Notes: a model not told the origin generated them from the sequence alone. 64,000 nt of DNA from Pseudoalteromonas ostreae (GCF_018069805.1 NZ_JAGPYN010000008.1:62001-126000); one strand, 5' to 3'; positions 18,733 to 28,407 are shown, numbered from the stretch's first letter. Numbers and translations are program-made.

Positions 18733-20175
18733 ATGACCTCATCTCACGAGTTAGAATACACAAATAGTTGGCAAGAACGCCAAGATTACGCAGAAAGCAT
18801 GCAGCCTATCATTGGTAAGCTTTATCGTAATCGCGGTATTGAAATTGCGGTATATGGCCGTCCGCTCGTCAATGCCAGTACAATTGATATCATCAAATCT
18901 CACAAAACCGTGGCACAGTTTGAAGGCACTAAATTGCGTTTACGCGAAAGCTTTCCGTTTTTAGAAGCTATTAGCAAAATGGATTTAAACTCTGCACGTA
19001 TCGATATCGGTAAACTGGCGTATGGTTATTTATTTAACGATGCTGCAAATGGTCGTTCTATCGAAGCGTATTTAAACGACGAGTTAGCTGAAATTGTAAA
19101 CTCACAAGCCAAAGAGCCACGCGATGTGGTGTTATATGGTTTTGGTCGTATCGGTCGTTTATTAGCGCGTTTGCTAATTGAAAAATCAGGTCCTTATGCG
19201 GATTTACGTTTACGTGCAATCGTTGTTCGTGGTGGTAAAGACGGCGACCTTGAAAAGCGTGCAAGTCTATTACGTCGTGATTCAATTCATGGTCCTTTCA
19301 ATGGTTCAATCACCATTGATAAAGAACGTAATGCAATTAAAGCCAATGGTAGTTACATTCAAGTTATCTATGCTAACTCTCCAGATGAAATTGACTACAC
19401 AGCATATGGTATTGAAAACGCATTGATTGTTGACAATACGGGGATCTGGAAAGACGAAGCAGGCCTTGGCTTACATTTAAAATCAAAAGGCGCTGCAAAA
19501 GTATTATTAACAGCACCGGCGAAAGGCAATATCAAAAACATCGTATACGGTGTTAATAATCACGATATCAAACCGGAAGATAAAATTGTTTGTGCAGCAA
19601 GCTGTACCACCAACGCAATCACACCAACATTAAAAGCACTTAATGATAAGTTTGGTATTAACAATGGTCACGTTGAAACCGTTCACTCGTACACTAATGA
19701 TCAAAACTTGATTGATAACTATCATAAAGCCGATCGCCGTGGTCGTGCTGCAGCACTTAATATGGTTATTACTGAAACTGGCGCAGCTAAGGCGGTATCA
19801 AAAGCATTACCAGAGCTTGAAGGTAAACTAACGGGTAATGCAATTCGCGTACCTACACCGAATGTGTCTTTGGCTATTTTGAACTTAAACCTTGCGACCA
19901 GCACCACGGTTGAAGAGTTAAACTCGTTCTTACGCCATGCGGCTCTGCATTCAGAGTTACGCGACCAAATTGATTACACAGCGTCTACTGAGATTGTGTC
20001 TACTGACTTAGTCGGCAGTCGTTATGCGGGGGTGGTTGATTCAACCGCCACTATCGTTGATGACAACCGTGTTGTACTTTATGTTTGGTATGATAATGAG
20101 TTTGGTTACAGCTGCCAAGTTGTGCGTTGTATGCGCGATATGGCTGAGGTTTCATTCCCAAGCTTACCGCGTTAA
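18733..20175 (+). CDS. Glyceraldehyde-3-phosphate dehydrogenase, long form
   Basis: NAD(P)-dependent dehydrogenase of glycolysis and gluconeogenesis. The Rossmann motif G-F-G-R-I-G-R begins near residue 136. The catalytic cysteine is in A-S-C-T-T-N-A near residue 291, followed by T-V-H-S-Y-T-N-D-Q near 317. The C-terminal W-Y-D-N-E-F-G-Y-S near 455 is also conserved. The protein has 480 residues, about 130 to 150 more than GapA, because of an N-terminal extension (residues 1-130) with no motif I recognise. Long GAPDH of this kind occurs in Vibrio, Shewanella and relatives. The ATG at 18733 is the start used here. It is monocistronic with its own terminator. Confidence 0.92.
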   Translation: MTSSHELEYTNSWQERQDYAESMQPIIGKLYRNRGIEIAVYGRPLVNASTIDIIKSHKTVAQFEGTKLRLRESFPFLEAISKMDLNSARIDIGKLAYGYLFNDAANGRSIEAYLNDELAEIVNSQAKEPRDVVLYGFGRIGRLLARLLIEKSGPYADLRLRAIVVRGGKDGDLEKRASLLRRDSIHGPFNGSITIDKERNAIKANGSYIQVIYANSPDEIDYTAYGIENALIVDNTGIWKDEAGLGLHLKSKGAAKVLLTAPAKGNIKNIVYGVNNHDIKPEDKIVCAASCTTNAITPTLKALNDKFGINNGHVETVHSYTNDQNLIDNYHKADRRGRAAALNMVITETGAAKAVSKALPELEGKLTGNAIRVPTPNVSLAILNLNLATSTTVEELNSFLRHAALHSELRDQIDYTASTEIVSTDLVGSRYAGVVDSTATIVDDNRVVLYVWYDNEFGYSCQVVRCMRDMAEVSFPSLPR

Positions 20176-20200
20176 TAGGCAATAGCTTAAAAATATTTAC

Positions 20201-20226
20201 AAAAAGCCAGCATTCGCTGGCTTTTT
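20201..20226 (+). terminator. Intrinsic terminator after the GAPDH gene
   Basis: AAAAAGCCAGC, an ATTC loop and GCTGGCTTTTT form a perfect hairpin with a T run. Confidence 0.88.
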
Positions 20227-20368
20227 AGTTATGAATGTTTTTTCAAAACCTAAGGCATGTGGTAGGCTACATTTTAATAACAATGCGTCCATCACATTGG
20301 GACGTTATTTAATTTCGAACTTACAGCGATTGCTTAGCGATTAATTTTTCATATATAGGTTTAATAGA

Positions 20369-21499
20369 ATGAAAATCACCAGTAATTTTGACAGTGGCAA
20401 TATCAAGGTCATAGCAGCGGCCGATCCACTTAATATCCAACTTGAGATCAATAAAGATCATTTATCTGATTTTTTCCAGTGGTTCCATTTCCGTTTAGAA
20501 ACAACGCCTTTTCAAAGCCATAAATTACATATCAATAACCTTGAAAACTCAGCTTACCCTGACGGTTGGGAAGGTTATCAAGCCGTTGCATCGTATGATC
20601 GCCAAACCTGGTTTCGTGTTCCTTCAAACTATGTCGATGGCACGTTATCATTTGAAATTGAACCAGAATGCGGCAGTGTTTATTTTGCTTACTTTGCACC
20701 ATACAGCTACGAACGTCACTTAGATCTCATCACGTGGGCACAAAGCCAAGAGGCGTGTCAGCTTGAAACATTAGGTGAAACACTTGATGGCCGTGATATG
20801 AGCGTACTGCGCATTGGTGGCGAAAGTGATGAAAACAAGAAAACGATTTGGATCACAGCCCGTCAACATCCAGGCGAAACGATGGCCGAATGGTTTGCTG
20901 AAGGTGTACTACATAAGTTATTAGACGATGAAGACCCACATGCCGCAGCATTGTTATCAAAAGCGGTATTTTACATAGTACCAAATATGAATCCTGACGG
21001 TAGTGCACGCGGGCATTTACGTACTAACGCAAAAGGGGTTAACTTAAACCGTGAATGGCAAACTCCTAGCATGGAAAATAGCCCTGAAGTATATTTAGTG
21101 TTAAATAAAATGCGTGAGACCGGTGTTGATATGCACCTTGATATTCACGGAGATGAAGCGATTCCATATAACTTTGTAGCTGGTAGTGAAGGTATCCCAA
21201 GCTATGATGTGCGCTTAAAAGACTTAGAAGACAGTTTTAAAGCGGCATTGCACATAGTGACACCTGAGTTTCAAGATGTGCACGGTTATCCAAAAGATGA
21301 GCCTGGTCAAGCCAATCTAACGGTAGGATCATCTGCTGTTGCAGAAGAATTCAAAGCGCTTGCCTACACGGTTGAAATGCCATTTAAAGATAACGATGGT
21401 TTACCAGATCCTGATTATGGCTGGTCAGATCGCCGTTCATATCAATTTGGTCAAGACACCTTGGCTGCGATTGTTAACGTAGTAGATAAATTAAGATAA
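20369..21499 (+). CDS. M14 family zinc carboxypeptidase (cytosolic carboxypeptidase-like)
   Basis: Metallopeptidase of 376 residues without a signal peptide. The zinc ligands are the H and E of R-Q-H-P-G-E near residue 172 and the H of L-D-I-H-G-D-E near 259. N-M-N-P-D-G near 208 and N-L-N-R-E-W near 226 are the substrate-binding segments. The catalytic Glu is in T-V-E-M-P near 335. The N-terminal all-beta domain (about 1-125) is typical of the M14D, cytosolic carboxypeptidase-like, bacterial subgroup. The substrate is unknown. It starts at ATG 20369 and is followed by a strong terminator. Confidence 0.88.
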   Translation: MKITSNFDSGNIKVIAAADPLNIQLEINKDHLSDFFQWFHFRLETTPFQSHKLHINNLENSAYPDGWEGYQAVASYDRQTWFRVPSNYVDGTLSFEIEPECGSVYFAYFAPYSYERHLDLITWAQSQEACQLETLGETLDGRDMSVLRIGGESDENKKTIWITARQHPGETMAEWFAEGVLHKLLDDEDPHAAALLSKAVFYIVPNMNPDGSARGHLRTNAKGVNLNREWQTPSMENSPEVYLVLNKMRETGVDMHLDIHGDEAIPYNFVAGSEGIPSYDVRLKDLEDSFKAALHIVTPEFQDVHGYPKDEPGQANLTVGSSAVAEEFKALAYTVEMPFKDNDGLPDPDYGWSDRRSYQFGQDTLAAIVNVVDKLR

Positions 21500-21510
21500 C
21501 GTGTTAGTTA

Positions 21511-21547
21511 CGAAGGGCATCATTTATATCGATGCCCTTCGTTTTTT
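21511..21547 (+). terminator. Intrinsic terminator after the carboxypeptidase gene
   Basis: CGAAGGGCATC and its complement GATGCCCTTCG flank a nine-base loop, followed by six T residues. Confidence 0.88.
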
Positions 21548-21858
21548 AATCGCAGTTGATGTTTTACCTTAATTTTTTTCAAGCTCTGTTCGCATCGTAT
21601 CTTTAAGCTACCTACACAAACGATATAGGTTTAATTAAATTTTACTAAGTCGATTTACAGTAGCCTGATTTTGCAATCAGTTGTTTTGAAAATTAAGTGT
21701 TAACAAAGCTAGGTGATTTAAGTTAATATTCAAAAAGTTGCAGGGGAGGTAGTAATGTTGTTATCTTATTTCCCCATAGCCATATGTCACGCATTCTGAG
21801 TAGCTACAGCAGAGTATCGTAACTAGAAAATAATAAATATAACTATAGAGGGATATCC
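21548..21858 (+). other. Leader region of the AGCS gene, no feature recognised
   Basis: About 310 bases of AT-rich sequence upstream of the transporter. I looked for a glycine-riboswitch-like core and for a strong promoter and recognised neither. An AGAGGG ribosome site lies just before the ATG at 21859. Confidence 0.3.
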
Positions 21859-23364
21859 ATGGAAGCTTTTGTAAGCGCTGTTAATGATGTTGTTTGGAGT
21901 AATGCACTCATCTATTTATGCCTAGGCGCAGGCTTGTTCTATTCTGTTTTAACCCGATTTGCTCAAGTTAGACATTTTAAAGAAATGTGCAAATTGCTGT
22001 TTAGTCCTAATACCTCAGATAAAGGGATCTCATCTTTTCAAGCTTTAGCAGTGTCGTTATCTGGACGAGTAGGGGTTGGTAATATAGCCGGTGTGGCGGC
22101 AGCAATTGGCTTTGGTGGCCCTGGTGCTATTTTTTGGATGTGGATAGTGGCTTTTCTAGGGGCAAGTACAGCGTACGCCGAATCTACATTAGGTCAAATT
22201 TATAAAACAGAAGAAGATGGCCAATATCGCGGCGGCCCAGCGTATTATTTTGATCGCTGTTTAGAACAAAAGTGGCTGGCTATTTTATTTGCAGTGTCGG
22301 CAATTGTTGCATGTGGTGTATTTCTGCCGGGCGTGCAAGCCAATGCTGTTGGCAACGCGTTTACCCAAGTGTTTGGTAATGGCACTATGGTATCAACGAG
22401 TTTTGGTGAAGTCGGTAGTTTTAAATTGGTTGCTTTGGCAATTATTCTTATTGTATTGGCGTTTATTATCTTCGGTGGTATAAAGCGTATTGCTAACTTT
22501 ACTCAAATTGTGGTGCCATTTATGGCGTTAGGCTACATAGTATTAGCTTTAATCGTGGTATTTTTAAATATCGATAAAGTACCTGGTATTTTCTCTTTAA
22601 TCATAACCGATGCCTTTACGGCGCAGGCCGGCTTTGGCGCTGCTATTGGTTGGGGTGTGAAACGCGGTATTTATTCTAACGAAGCGGGTCAAGGTACTGG
22701 ACCGCATGCAGCTGCAGCTGCCGAAGTTGATCACCCTGCCCAACAAGGCTTAGTGCAGGCTTTTTCTGTTTATGTTGATACTATTTTTGTTTGTACTGCG
22801 ACAGCATTAATGATTTTAATTACCCAGCAATATAATGTAGTGGGTGAATTACCTGCAGGGCAATTTATTGTACAAAACGTTGATGCTGCAACTGAAGTTG
22901 GCTCAGCGGCTTTTACTCAAATGGCTTTATTTAGCGTATTTGGTAGCTTTGGAGAAGCATTTGTAGGTATTGCATTGTTCTTTTTTGCCTTTACAACAAT
23001 ACTAGCTTATTACTATATTGCTGAAACCAATATTGCTTATTTAAATCGCTATTTTAAAGGCTCTATTCCGCTTGTTATTGTGAAATTCGTGATTATGTTT
23101 ATGGTGTCGTATGGTATGGTAAACAGTTCTGGTTATATTTGGAGTATTGGTGACATTGGTGTGGGCTTAATGGCTTGGATCAATATTTTGGGCATTTTAT
23201 CAATATTCTTTGTCGCTAGGCCTGCGTTATTATGTTTGCGTGATTACGAAGAACAGAAGAAAAAAGGTGGGGCTATCACATTTGACCCTGTTAAGTTGGG
23301 GATCAAAAATGCTACCTTTTGGGAGAAGCGTTTCGCAAAACAAGCAACAAACTCCCAGAAATAG
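21859..23364 (+). CDS. AGCS family sodium/alanine (glycine) symporter
   Basis: Inner-membrane transporter of 501 residues with about ten to eleven hydrophobic segments. It shows the AGCS signatures: F-Q-A-L-A-V-S-L-S-G-R-V-G-V-G-N-I-A-G near residues 61-79, the P-G-A-I-F-W-M-W segment near 89, R-G-G-P-A-Y-Y near 123, and G-V-K-R-G-I-Y-S-N-E-A-G-Q-G near 270. Members bring in alanine or glycine with sodium, which suits a marine bacterium. It is preceded by a good ribosome site and stands alone. Confidence 0.94.
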   Translation: MEAFVSAVNDVVWSNALIYLCLGAGLFYSVLTRFAQVRHFKEMCKLLFSPNTSDKGISSFQALAVSLSGRVGVGNIAGVAAAIGFGGPGAIFWMWIVAFLGASTAYAESTLGQIYKTEEDGQYRGGPAYYFDRCLEQKWLAILFAVSAIVACGVFLPGVQANAVGNAFTQVFGNGTMVSTSFGEVGSFKLVALAIILIVLAFIIFGGIKRIANFTQIVVPFMALGYIVLALIVVFLNIDKVPGIFSLIITDAFTAQAGFGAAIGWGVKRGIYSNEAGQGTGPHAAAAAEVDHPAQQGLVQAFSVYVDTIFVCTATALMILITQQYNVVGELPAGQFIVQNVDAATEVGSAAFTQMALFSVFGSFGEAFVGIALFFFAFTTILAYYYIAETNIAYLNRYFKGSIPLVIVKFVIMFMVSYGMVNSSGYIWSIGDIGVGLMAWINILGILSIFFVARPALLCLRDYEEQKKKGGAITFDPVKLGIKNATFWEKRFAKQATNSQK

Positions 23365-23484
23365 GATAGAGTGGCGTAATCAGACATATTTTGGTTGTTG
23401 AAAAAATTAGTTAATCGTCGTTTTTCAAATCTTAGCTATTGGCTGCAATTGAAAAAAGACAACGACAAATAAAACACGTACAAT

Positions 23485-23510
23485 AAAGGGCGCCGCAGGG
23501 CGCCTTTTTT
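23485..23510 (+). terminator. Intrinsic terminator after the AGCS gene
   Basis: Two GGCGCC blocks form a hairpin around GCAG with flanking A and T runs; one G is bulged on the left arm. It is 120 bases after the AGCS stop and 15 bases before the next reading frame opens. Confidence 0.7.
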
Positions 23511-23545
23511 ATGCGTAGATTTTTATGCGAAGTATGGAGAAAGAT

Positions 23546-23872
23546 ATGGCAATTGTTCGTTGTCCTAGTTGTAATAAGTCGATATCCGATAAACACCAAC
23601 AGTGCCCTCACTGTGAGAATAATGTAGCGAAGCTTGATGACGAACAACGTCACCAGCTAGCACGTGAAAAACGCATTCAAAAACAACAAATGTTTATGAA
23701 TCACTCTTTTTTTGCTCTACTGATATTTTTAGGTGGGTTCTTTAGTTTATACTTTTTACACCCAGAACCTGAAACTCCATCGTGGTACGCATGCTCCGCA
23801 GCCATTGCAATCGGTTGTATTTGGTATTTAATAAACCGCGTTATTTTAGTGACTCTAAAAAAGAAAAAATGA
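23546..23872 (+). CDS. Zinc-ribbon membrane protein
   Basis: Protein of 108 residues. The N-terminus has a zinc ribbon with two C-P-x-C knuckles (C-P-S-C near residue 6 and C-P-H-C near 21). A charged linker follows and then two hydrophobic segments (about 55-70 and 80-100), and the protein ends in a lysine run. It is probably an inner-membrane protein with a cytosolic zinc ribbon. The ATG at 23546 is preferred because GGAGAAAG lies directly upstream; the frame also extends to 23525. It is followed by yeaC after one base, so these genes form an operon with the DUF349 gene. No function is recognised. Confidence 0.7.
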   Translation: MAIVRCPSCNKSISDKHQQCPHCENNVAKLDDEQRHQLAREKRIQKQQMFMNHSFFALLIFLGGFFSLYFLHPEPETPSWYACSAAIAIGCIWYLINRVILVTLKKKK

Positions 23873-23873
23873 C

Positions 23874-24155
23874 ATGAACATCGAGAATCTCGTAAAAACA
23901 ATTACCCCAGAATTATTCGAACGGCTCCAGTATGGTGCTGCAACAGGTAAGTGGCCTGATGGCACGGTACTCAGTGACGAGCAAAAGCAGCAGACAGTGC
24001 AATTAGTCATGCTTTACCAAGCAAAAGTAGCGCAAACAAATGAGCAATTCACCATCGGTTCTAATGGTGAAATGGTGCAAAAAACCAAAGCACAATTGCA
24101 AAAAGAATTTACCGCAGACAACGAAATAGCAAGGTTTAGTGAACATGATCTTTAA
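23874..24155 (+). CDS. yeaC: YeaC-like DUF1315 protein
   Basis: Small cytosolic protein of 93 residues. The opening N-L-V-K-T-I-T-P-E-L-F-E-R-L-x-x-A-x-x-x-G-K-W-P-D-G pattern (residues 5-30) and the L-T/S-x-E-Q-x-x-x-x-x-Q-L-V-M-L-Y-Q-A segment near 34-50 are those of the YeaC/DUF1315 family. Function unknown. It begins one base after the zinc-ribbon gene stop, and its end overlaps the next gene by 11 bases. Confidence 0.8.
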   Translation: MNIENLVKTITPELFERLQYGAATGKWPDGTVLSDEQKQQTVQLVMLYQAKVAQTNEQFTIGSNGEMVQKTKAQLQKEFTADNEIARFSEHDL

Positions 24156-26829
24156 ACACCTTTTTACCCCGAAGTGGAAGCACCCAAAGCAACAAGTACG
24201 TTTAGAGGCAATTGAAAAGCTAGATGTAGAGCGTGATGTGACGATTTTAAATGCATTAGCTCTGGAAGATAGTTCAGCTGAGATCCGTAAAAAAGCACTC
24301 AATAAAGTAAATAATTTAGTGCTGTGGTGGCAGGCGTATAAACAAGATCAAAGTTTAAAAGAATTAGCTGAACAGCATATATCAAATGCCGTACTGAGTG
24401 ATGAAAGTAACTTATCTAGCCAAATTAAAAACGAATACATAGAGCGTTTTGCTCCGGTAAAAACGCTTGAAAAACTTGCATTTGCAGAAAAAGAACTGCA
24501 AGTACGAGCGAAGCTATTAAAACGTTTGGCTAATCCTAAGTTAGTTGAAAAGGCGTTCAAAGGAGGTTCAAGCGAACTACAAGTGCACCTTGTTGAGCAA
24601 GTGATCACTCATCAATTAGTGAAAAGCTTAGTAAAGCATGCACATGATGAAGCAAAAGTAGCCCTTGAGACGCATATAGAAAATGAGCGTTTAGCAATTG
24701 AAATGCCATTAAAAGTACAAAATGATACTCGTGTTATTTTGGCAAAACTTAATGCATTACGTGAAAAACAAGACTATGCGCTTGTTACTCAACAATATAG
24801 TGAGTTAACCCAGCAGTGGCAGGCACTTGATCTAACTTGGCTAAATCCAGAACAACGCGAGACGGTTGCAAATAAATACACCGTATTAACCGAAAAATTA
24901 AATGAGTTAGTTAGTCAATTACAAGCTGTGCATGAGCAACAACAACAACGGTTAGCTCAGCAGCAACGACAATTATTGGCGTTGGCAAATTTAGAAGCGT
25001 TAAGTGATGAAATTGAAAATGCGCTACAAGTTGGTTTAGAAACACCAGAGCAAATACAACAAGATTGGTTGGAAGCTAAAGTTGCGCAAGCACAGGAAAC
25101 ACTGACACAAAGCGAACTGCAAGACGGCGGGCAAAAAAACCAAGTGACTGGCAGATTAACAAGTTTGTTTAAGCAAGTAGCTAAATTACCAGAGCTTAGT
25201 GAAGCGATCAGGGTTTTTAAAACTTCATTAAAAGAATTGAGCAGTATCAACACTGACGATATTGACCAAGCAAATTATAATGAGGCTAATCGCCAATTTA
25301 AGCAGACGTATAAAGCGGCGAATGCATCTCTAGCTCAGTTACCTAAGCCGTTACAAGGGCCTTTTAAAGCACAATTAAATGAGCAACAACAACGCTGGAA
25401 TAAAGCTGTTGCACCTATTAGTGATAAATTAACGAAAAATCAACAACAAGCAGCTCGCAAAGGACGCGATGTTCATCGCCTTATTGAACAAGGCCGTTTT
25501 AATGTTGCATTTGGGGTGTTTAAAGGCTTTATTGAGCTGTATGAAACGTTAACTCCAGTTAGTCAGCAAAGTCTTGAAAAAATCAAAGCAGATCTTGAGC
25601 AGCAGTTAGAAAATGCCCGTGATTGGCAAAAGTATGCGTCTGCCCCTAAGCGTGAAGAGCTACTAACTGAAATTACCAGTTTGCTCAATCAACCTTGCAC
25701 AGATGCCAAGGCGCGTGCAAACGAAGTGAAAACATTGCGGCGTCGTTGGAATGAGCTTGGACGTTTAGATACCGAGCAAGAGCAGGCGCAAGGTAAAGAG
25801 TTTGATGACAAGATAGAGCTATTATTTGCACCATGTCGTGAACATTTTGCGCAACTAGAACAACAGCGCGAAACAACGAAACGTGAACGCGAAGCAATTA
25901 TCACTCAGATGAAATTATTGGCTGATACTGATACGACGAGCGATGAGTTTGATTGGAAAGAGTTTGAAAGCCAATACAATCGTATCAATAAAGTCTGGCG
26001 TAATGCGGGTAATGTAGAGCCAAAAGTATACCGAGCTTTGCAAACACAATATAAAGCGCAGCAACAGCAAGTATTCAATGCATTGAATGCGTTTCATAAA
26101 AGCAACGCGGCAGCAAAAAATGCACTCGTTGAACAAGCACAGCAATTATCAGCAAGTGAAGACTTAGCTGATGCTTGTCAGCAGCTCAAAGAGCTGCAAC
26201 AGCAGTGGCAGGGAATAGGCTTTGCGGGTGTAAAAGCGGAAAATGCATTATGGCAAAAATTCCGCCAATGCAACGATGTGACATTTGCTAAACGCAGTGA
26301 AGAGTTCGCTCAGCATAAACAGCAACAAGCCGCCGACAACGCAGTTATCGCGGCACAGTTGAGTGAACTTGAAGACGCATTACCAGCGGTCAATCAAAAA
26401 GCACAACTACTTGATTTACGCACTAAGCTAATTGCGCTTGAAGGGAGCAAAGAACTAAATAACCGCATGCAAAAGCTATTAGCTAACATTGATGGTAAAT
26501 TAGCAGTGCTGGCAGAACAAGCAGCACAGGCTGATTTTAGCGCTTTATTTAGTGCGCTTGAAAACCAGCAAGCAATCCCTACACAGTGGCAAGGGGGTGC
26601 TGATACGCATTTAACCATTACGCAACTGATGTTAAGAATGGAAATCCTAGCTAATGTTGCAAGTGCTGAGGGGGCACCGCGTATGGCTGAGCAGGTTGCA
26701 ATGCTTGACGATAAGCATCGCGGTGAACAAGCTGATCTACATTATTACTTAAAACAGTTATTGGCTCTGGGTCAAGGTTCAGTTGATGTTGACACACTAG
26801 GACGTTTAAAAGCGCTATTTAGCATTTAA
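24145..26829 (+). CDS. DUF349 domain-containing large coiled-coil protein
   Basis: Cytosolic protein of 894 residues, very rich in Gln, Ala, Leu and Glu. A HEAT-like N-terminal part (about 15-190) is followed by long coiled coils and repeated DUF349-type segments, recognisable by W-K-x-L/A-x-R-x-x-x-E-x-x-L-W-x-x-F-like patterns: R-R-R-W-N-E-L-G with F-x-x-C-R-x-H-F near 530-570, W-R-N-A-G near 620 and W-Q-G-I-G-F with L-W-x-K-F-R near 690-710. The exact function is unknown. The ATG at 24145 is used; an upstream GTG at 24139 would add two residues. The 11-base overlap with yeaC suggests coupling. Confidence 0.8.
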   Translation: MIFKHLFTPKWKHPKQQVRLEAIEKLDVERDVTILNALALEDSSAEIRKKALNKVNNLVLWWQAYKQDQSLKELAEQHISNAVLSDESNLSSQIKNEYIERFAPVKTLEKLAFAEKELQVRAKLLKRLANPKLVEKAFKGGSSELQVHLVEQVITHQLVKSLVKHAHDEAKVALETHIENERLAIEMPLKVQNDTRVILAKLNALREKQDYALVTQQYSELTQQWQALDLTWLNPEQRETVANKYTVLTEKLNELVSQLQAVHEQQQQRLAQQQRQLLALANLEALSDEIENALQVGLETPEQIQQDWLEAKVAQAQETLTQSELQDGGQKNQVTGRLTSLFKQVAKLPELSEAIRVFKTSLKELSSINTDDIDQANYNEANRQFKQTYKAANASLAQLPKPLQGPFKAQLNEQQQRWNKAVAPISDKLTKNQQQAARKGRDVHRLIEQGRFNVAFGVFKGFIELYETLTPVSQQSLEKIKADLEQQLENARDWQKYASAPKREELLTEITSLLNQPCTDAKARANEVKTLRRRWNELGRLDTEQEQAQGKEFDDKIELLFAPCREHFAQLEQQRETTKREREAIITQMKLLADTDTTSDEFDWKEFESQYNRINKVWRNAGNVEPKVYRALQTQYKAQQQQVFNALNAFHKSNAAAKNALVEQAQQLSASEDLADACQQLKELQQQWQGIGFAGVKAENALWQKFRQCNDVTFAKRSEEFAQHKQQQAADNAVIAAQLSELEDALPAVNQKAQLLDLRTKLIALEGSKELNNRMQKLLANIDGKLAVLAEQAAQADFSALFSALENQQAIPTQWQGGADTHLTITQLMLRMEILANVASAEGAPRMAEQVAMLDDKHRGEQADLHYYLKQLLALGQGSVDVDTLGRLKALFSI

Positions 26830-26855
26830 ATAATCTAGGGCGCTGCAGATTAAAT

Positions 26856-26884
26856 AAAGCCGCCGTTGTGCGGCTTTTGTTTTT
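26856..26884 (+). terminator. Intrinsic terminator after the DUF349 gene
   Basis: AAAGCCGC and GCGGCTTT pair over a six-base loop, followed by a T-rich run. Confidence 0.82.
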
Positions 26885-26924
26885 ATTTGGTTTTTGACGA
26901 TAATATTATAGTAAAGGAAAAACA

Positions 26925-27479
26925 ATGAAGTATATTTTATTAATTAGCTGTTTATTACTCTCTGCTTGTAACACCACGAACGGCGTATCTGTTTATTCAT
27001 TTACTAGCAGTGAAATTGAAACAGCACTTAACCAGCAATTACCAAAACTTAGTGAAAAAGTCAGCTTGATGGGGTTACCTGTACAGTTTAATGTGAATGA
27101 TTTGAGCGTGAATGTCGGCCCTGATAATCGTGATGTAATCGTATTAGGTGCAGATTCGAGTGCTGTTATAAATGCTTTCGCACTTAAATACCCAGTGCGT
27201 CTGAAGCTGCAAATAGAAGGTGCGCCATTTTATGATAGTGAGAAAAAAGCGGTATTTCTACGGAATGTAAAATTGCTTGATTCAACTATCGACGCAGGCG
27301 GTTTTAAGGGAAACCTAGCGGTGCTTGATGATGAAGCAATGAAAGTTATTAACGGATTTTTAGCTGTAAACCCAGTCTATAGATTGAATATGAATGATCC
27401 TAAGGTTGCGCTATTAAGTAAGTTACCTTTGGATATGAAAGTAGAGCAAGGCGCAATTAAATTAGTGCCTAGTATTTAA
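26925..27479 (+). CDS. YceB-like DUF1439 lipoprotein
   Basis: Lipoprotein of 184 residues with a signal peptide and the lipobox L-S-A-C at residues 12-15. The mature part follows the DUF1439/YceB pattern: Y-S-F-T-S-S-E-I-E-T-A-L-N-Q-Q-L-P near residue 24, then an extended beta-rich body and a C-terminal P-V-Y-R-L segment near 150. YceB-type lipoproteins have a lipid-binding-like tubular fold and unknown function. AAAGGAAA precedes the ATG and a terminator follows. Confidence 0.75.
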   Translation: MKYILLISCLLLSACNTTNGVSVYSFTSSEIETALNQQLPKLSEKVSLMGLPVQFNVNDLSVNVGPDNRDVIVLGADSSAVINAFALKYPVRLKLQIEGAPFYDSEKKAVFLRNVKLLDSTIDAGGFKGNLAVLDDEAMKVINGFLAVNPVYRLNMNDPKVALLSKLPLDMKVEQGAIKLVPSI

Positions 27480-27501
27480 ATTAGTATTATTCAGAGAGTT
27501 G

Positions 27502-27527
27502 AAGCCCTGTAAGTACAGGGCTTTTTT
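27502..27527 (+). terminator. Intrinsic terminator after the DUF1439 lipoprotein gene
   Basis: AAGCCCTGT, an AAGT loop and ACAGGGCTT form a perfect nine-base stem followed by T residues. Confidence 0.87.
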
Positions 27528-27636
27528 GTATCTATATGGTTATTTGTTATACAGGTACAAACTGTGTATTTAATCAACTATACTAATTGTTAGTTTATCT
27601 GCCTTAATTGCCTTCTTTAGGGATAAATAGCCTATT

Positions 27637-28407
27637 ATGAAAAAATGTAACGTGATATTTAGTGCAACGATGACAGCCGTATTTTCGGTTGTAGCTTTTG
27701 CTAATGAGCCCGATTTAAACTCTAATCCTTTTCTTGTAGAACATTCAGCGCAACAGCAGGGCGCTCAGGTGTTTTCTTTTACAGAAACGCCAATTGAATT
27801 GCGCGAACATGATAAAATTAATACAGCTCAAGATACAGGGTATTTACGGCTTGCTTTAGAGACAAAAACCAATGGTTTTGCGCTAGTGGACACATCTCAG
27901 ATCAAAGATATTGAAAAAGTGATTGCAGAGCACAAAAATGGCCATGAAGTATTTCTGCACAGCTTGAAACCTGAAATCATGGCTGCGCAATCAATCGCAG
28001 ACCAAACTAATTTGTCTGAGCAATTTGCAGGCGACACAGTCGCTTTAGATAATATATTGTTGCAACAAAAATTTACGGTGATGAGTAAAACCGTTGGCGG
28101 AAACTTTATTGCAGGTAGCGGTTGGGATCAGTTAACTCAGGTTGTTAAAAATGATACGTTTGGTATTGTGATTATAGAAATATTTAGTTTTAGTCAAAGT
28201 AGTGGCGTATATATTGATGCGGACGCGGTGAATTATTATGTAAATAGCAACCCTGGGATCCTTTATGTACTTCAAGACAATAGCGATAATGTGTACACGA
28301 GTTTATCTTGGGCTGACGAAAAGCAATCCTATATTATTGGTCTTGAAAAAAATATTAATGATATTGGTTTGGCGGGGCGATTTAAAACGCTAATAACGTC
28401 GATGTAG
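27637..28407 (+). CDS. Exported protein of unknown function
   Basis: Protein of 256 residues with a clear signal peptide (M-K-K-C start, hydrophobic core, V-A-F-A cleavage near residue 22). The mature sequence begins E-P-D-L-N-S-N-P-F and shows no catalytic motif, cysteine cluster or membrane segment that I recognise. A central part near residues 140-200 alternates hydrophobic and polar residues, which suggests a beta-rich fold. It stands alone between a terminator and an AT-rich gap. I do not assign a family. Confidence 0.6.
   Translation: MKKCNVIFSATMTAVFSVVAFANEPDLNSNPFLVEHSAQQQGAQVFSFTETPIELREHDKINTAQDTGYLRLALETKTNGFALVDTSQIKDIEKVIAEHKNGHEVFLHSLKPEIMAAQSIADQTNLSEQFAGDTVALDNILLQQKFTVMSKTVGGNFIAGSGWDQLTQVVKNDTFGIVIIEIFSFSQSSGVYIDADAVNYYVNSNPGILYVLQDNSDNVYTSLSWADEKQSYIIGLEKNINDIGLAGRFKTLITSM

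Noticed and set aside
21548-21858. Glycine riboswitch upstream of the AGCS gene
   Set aside because: The conserved core segments of the glycine aptamer were not seen.
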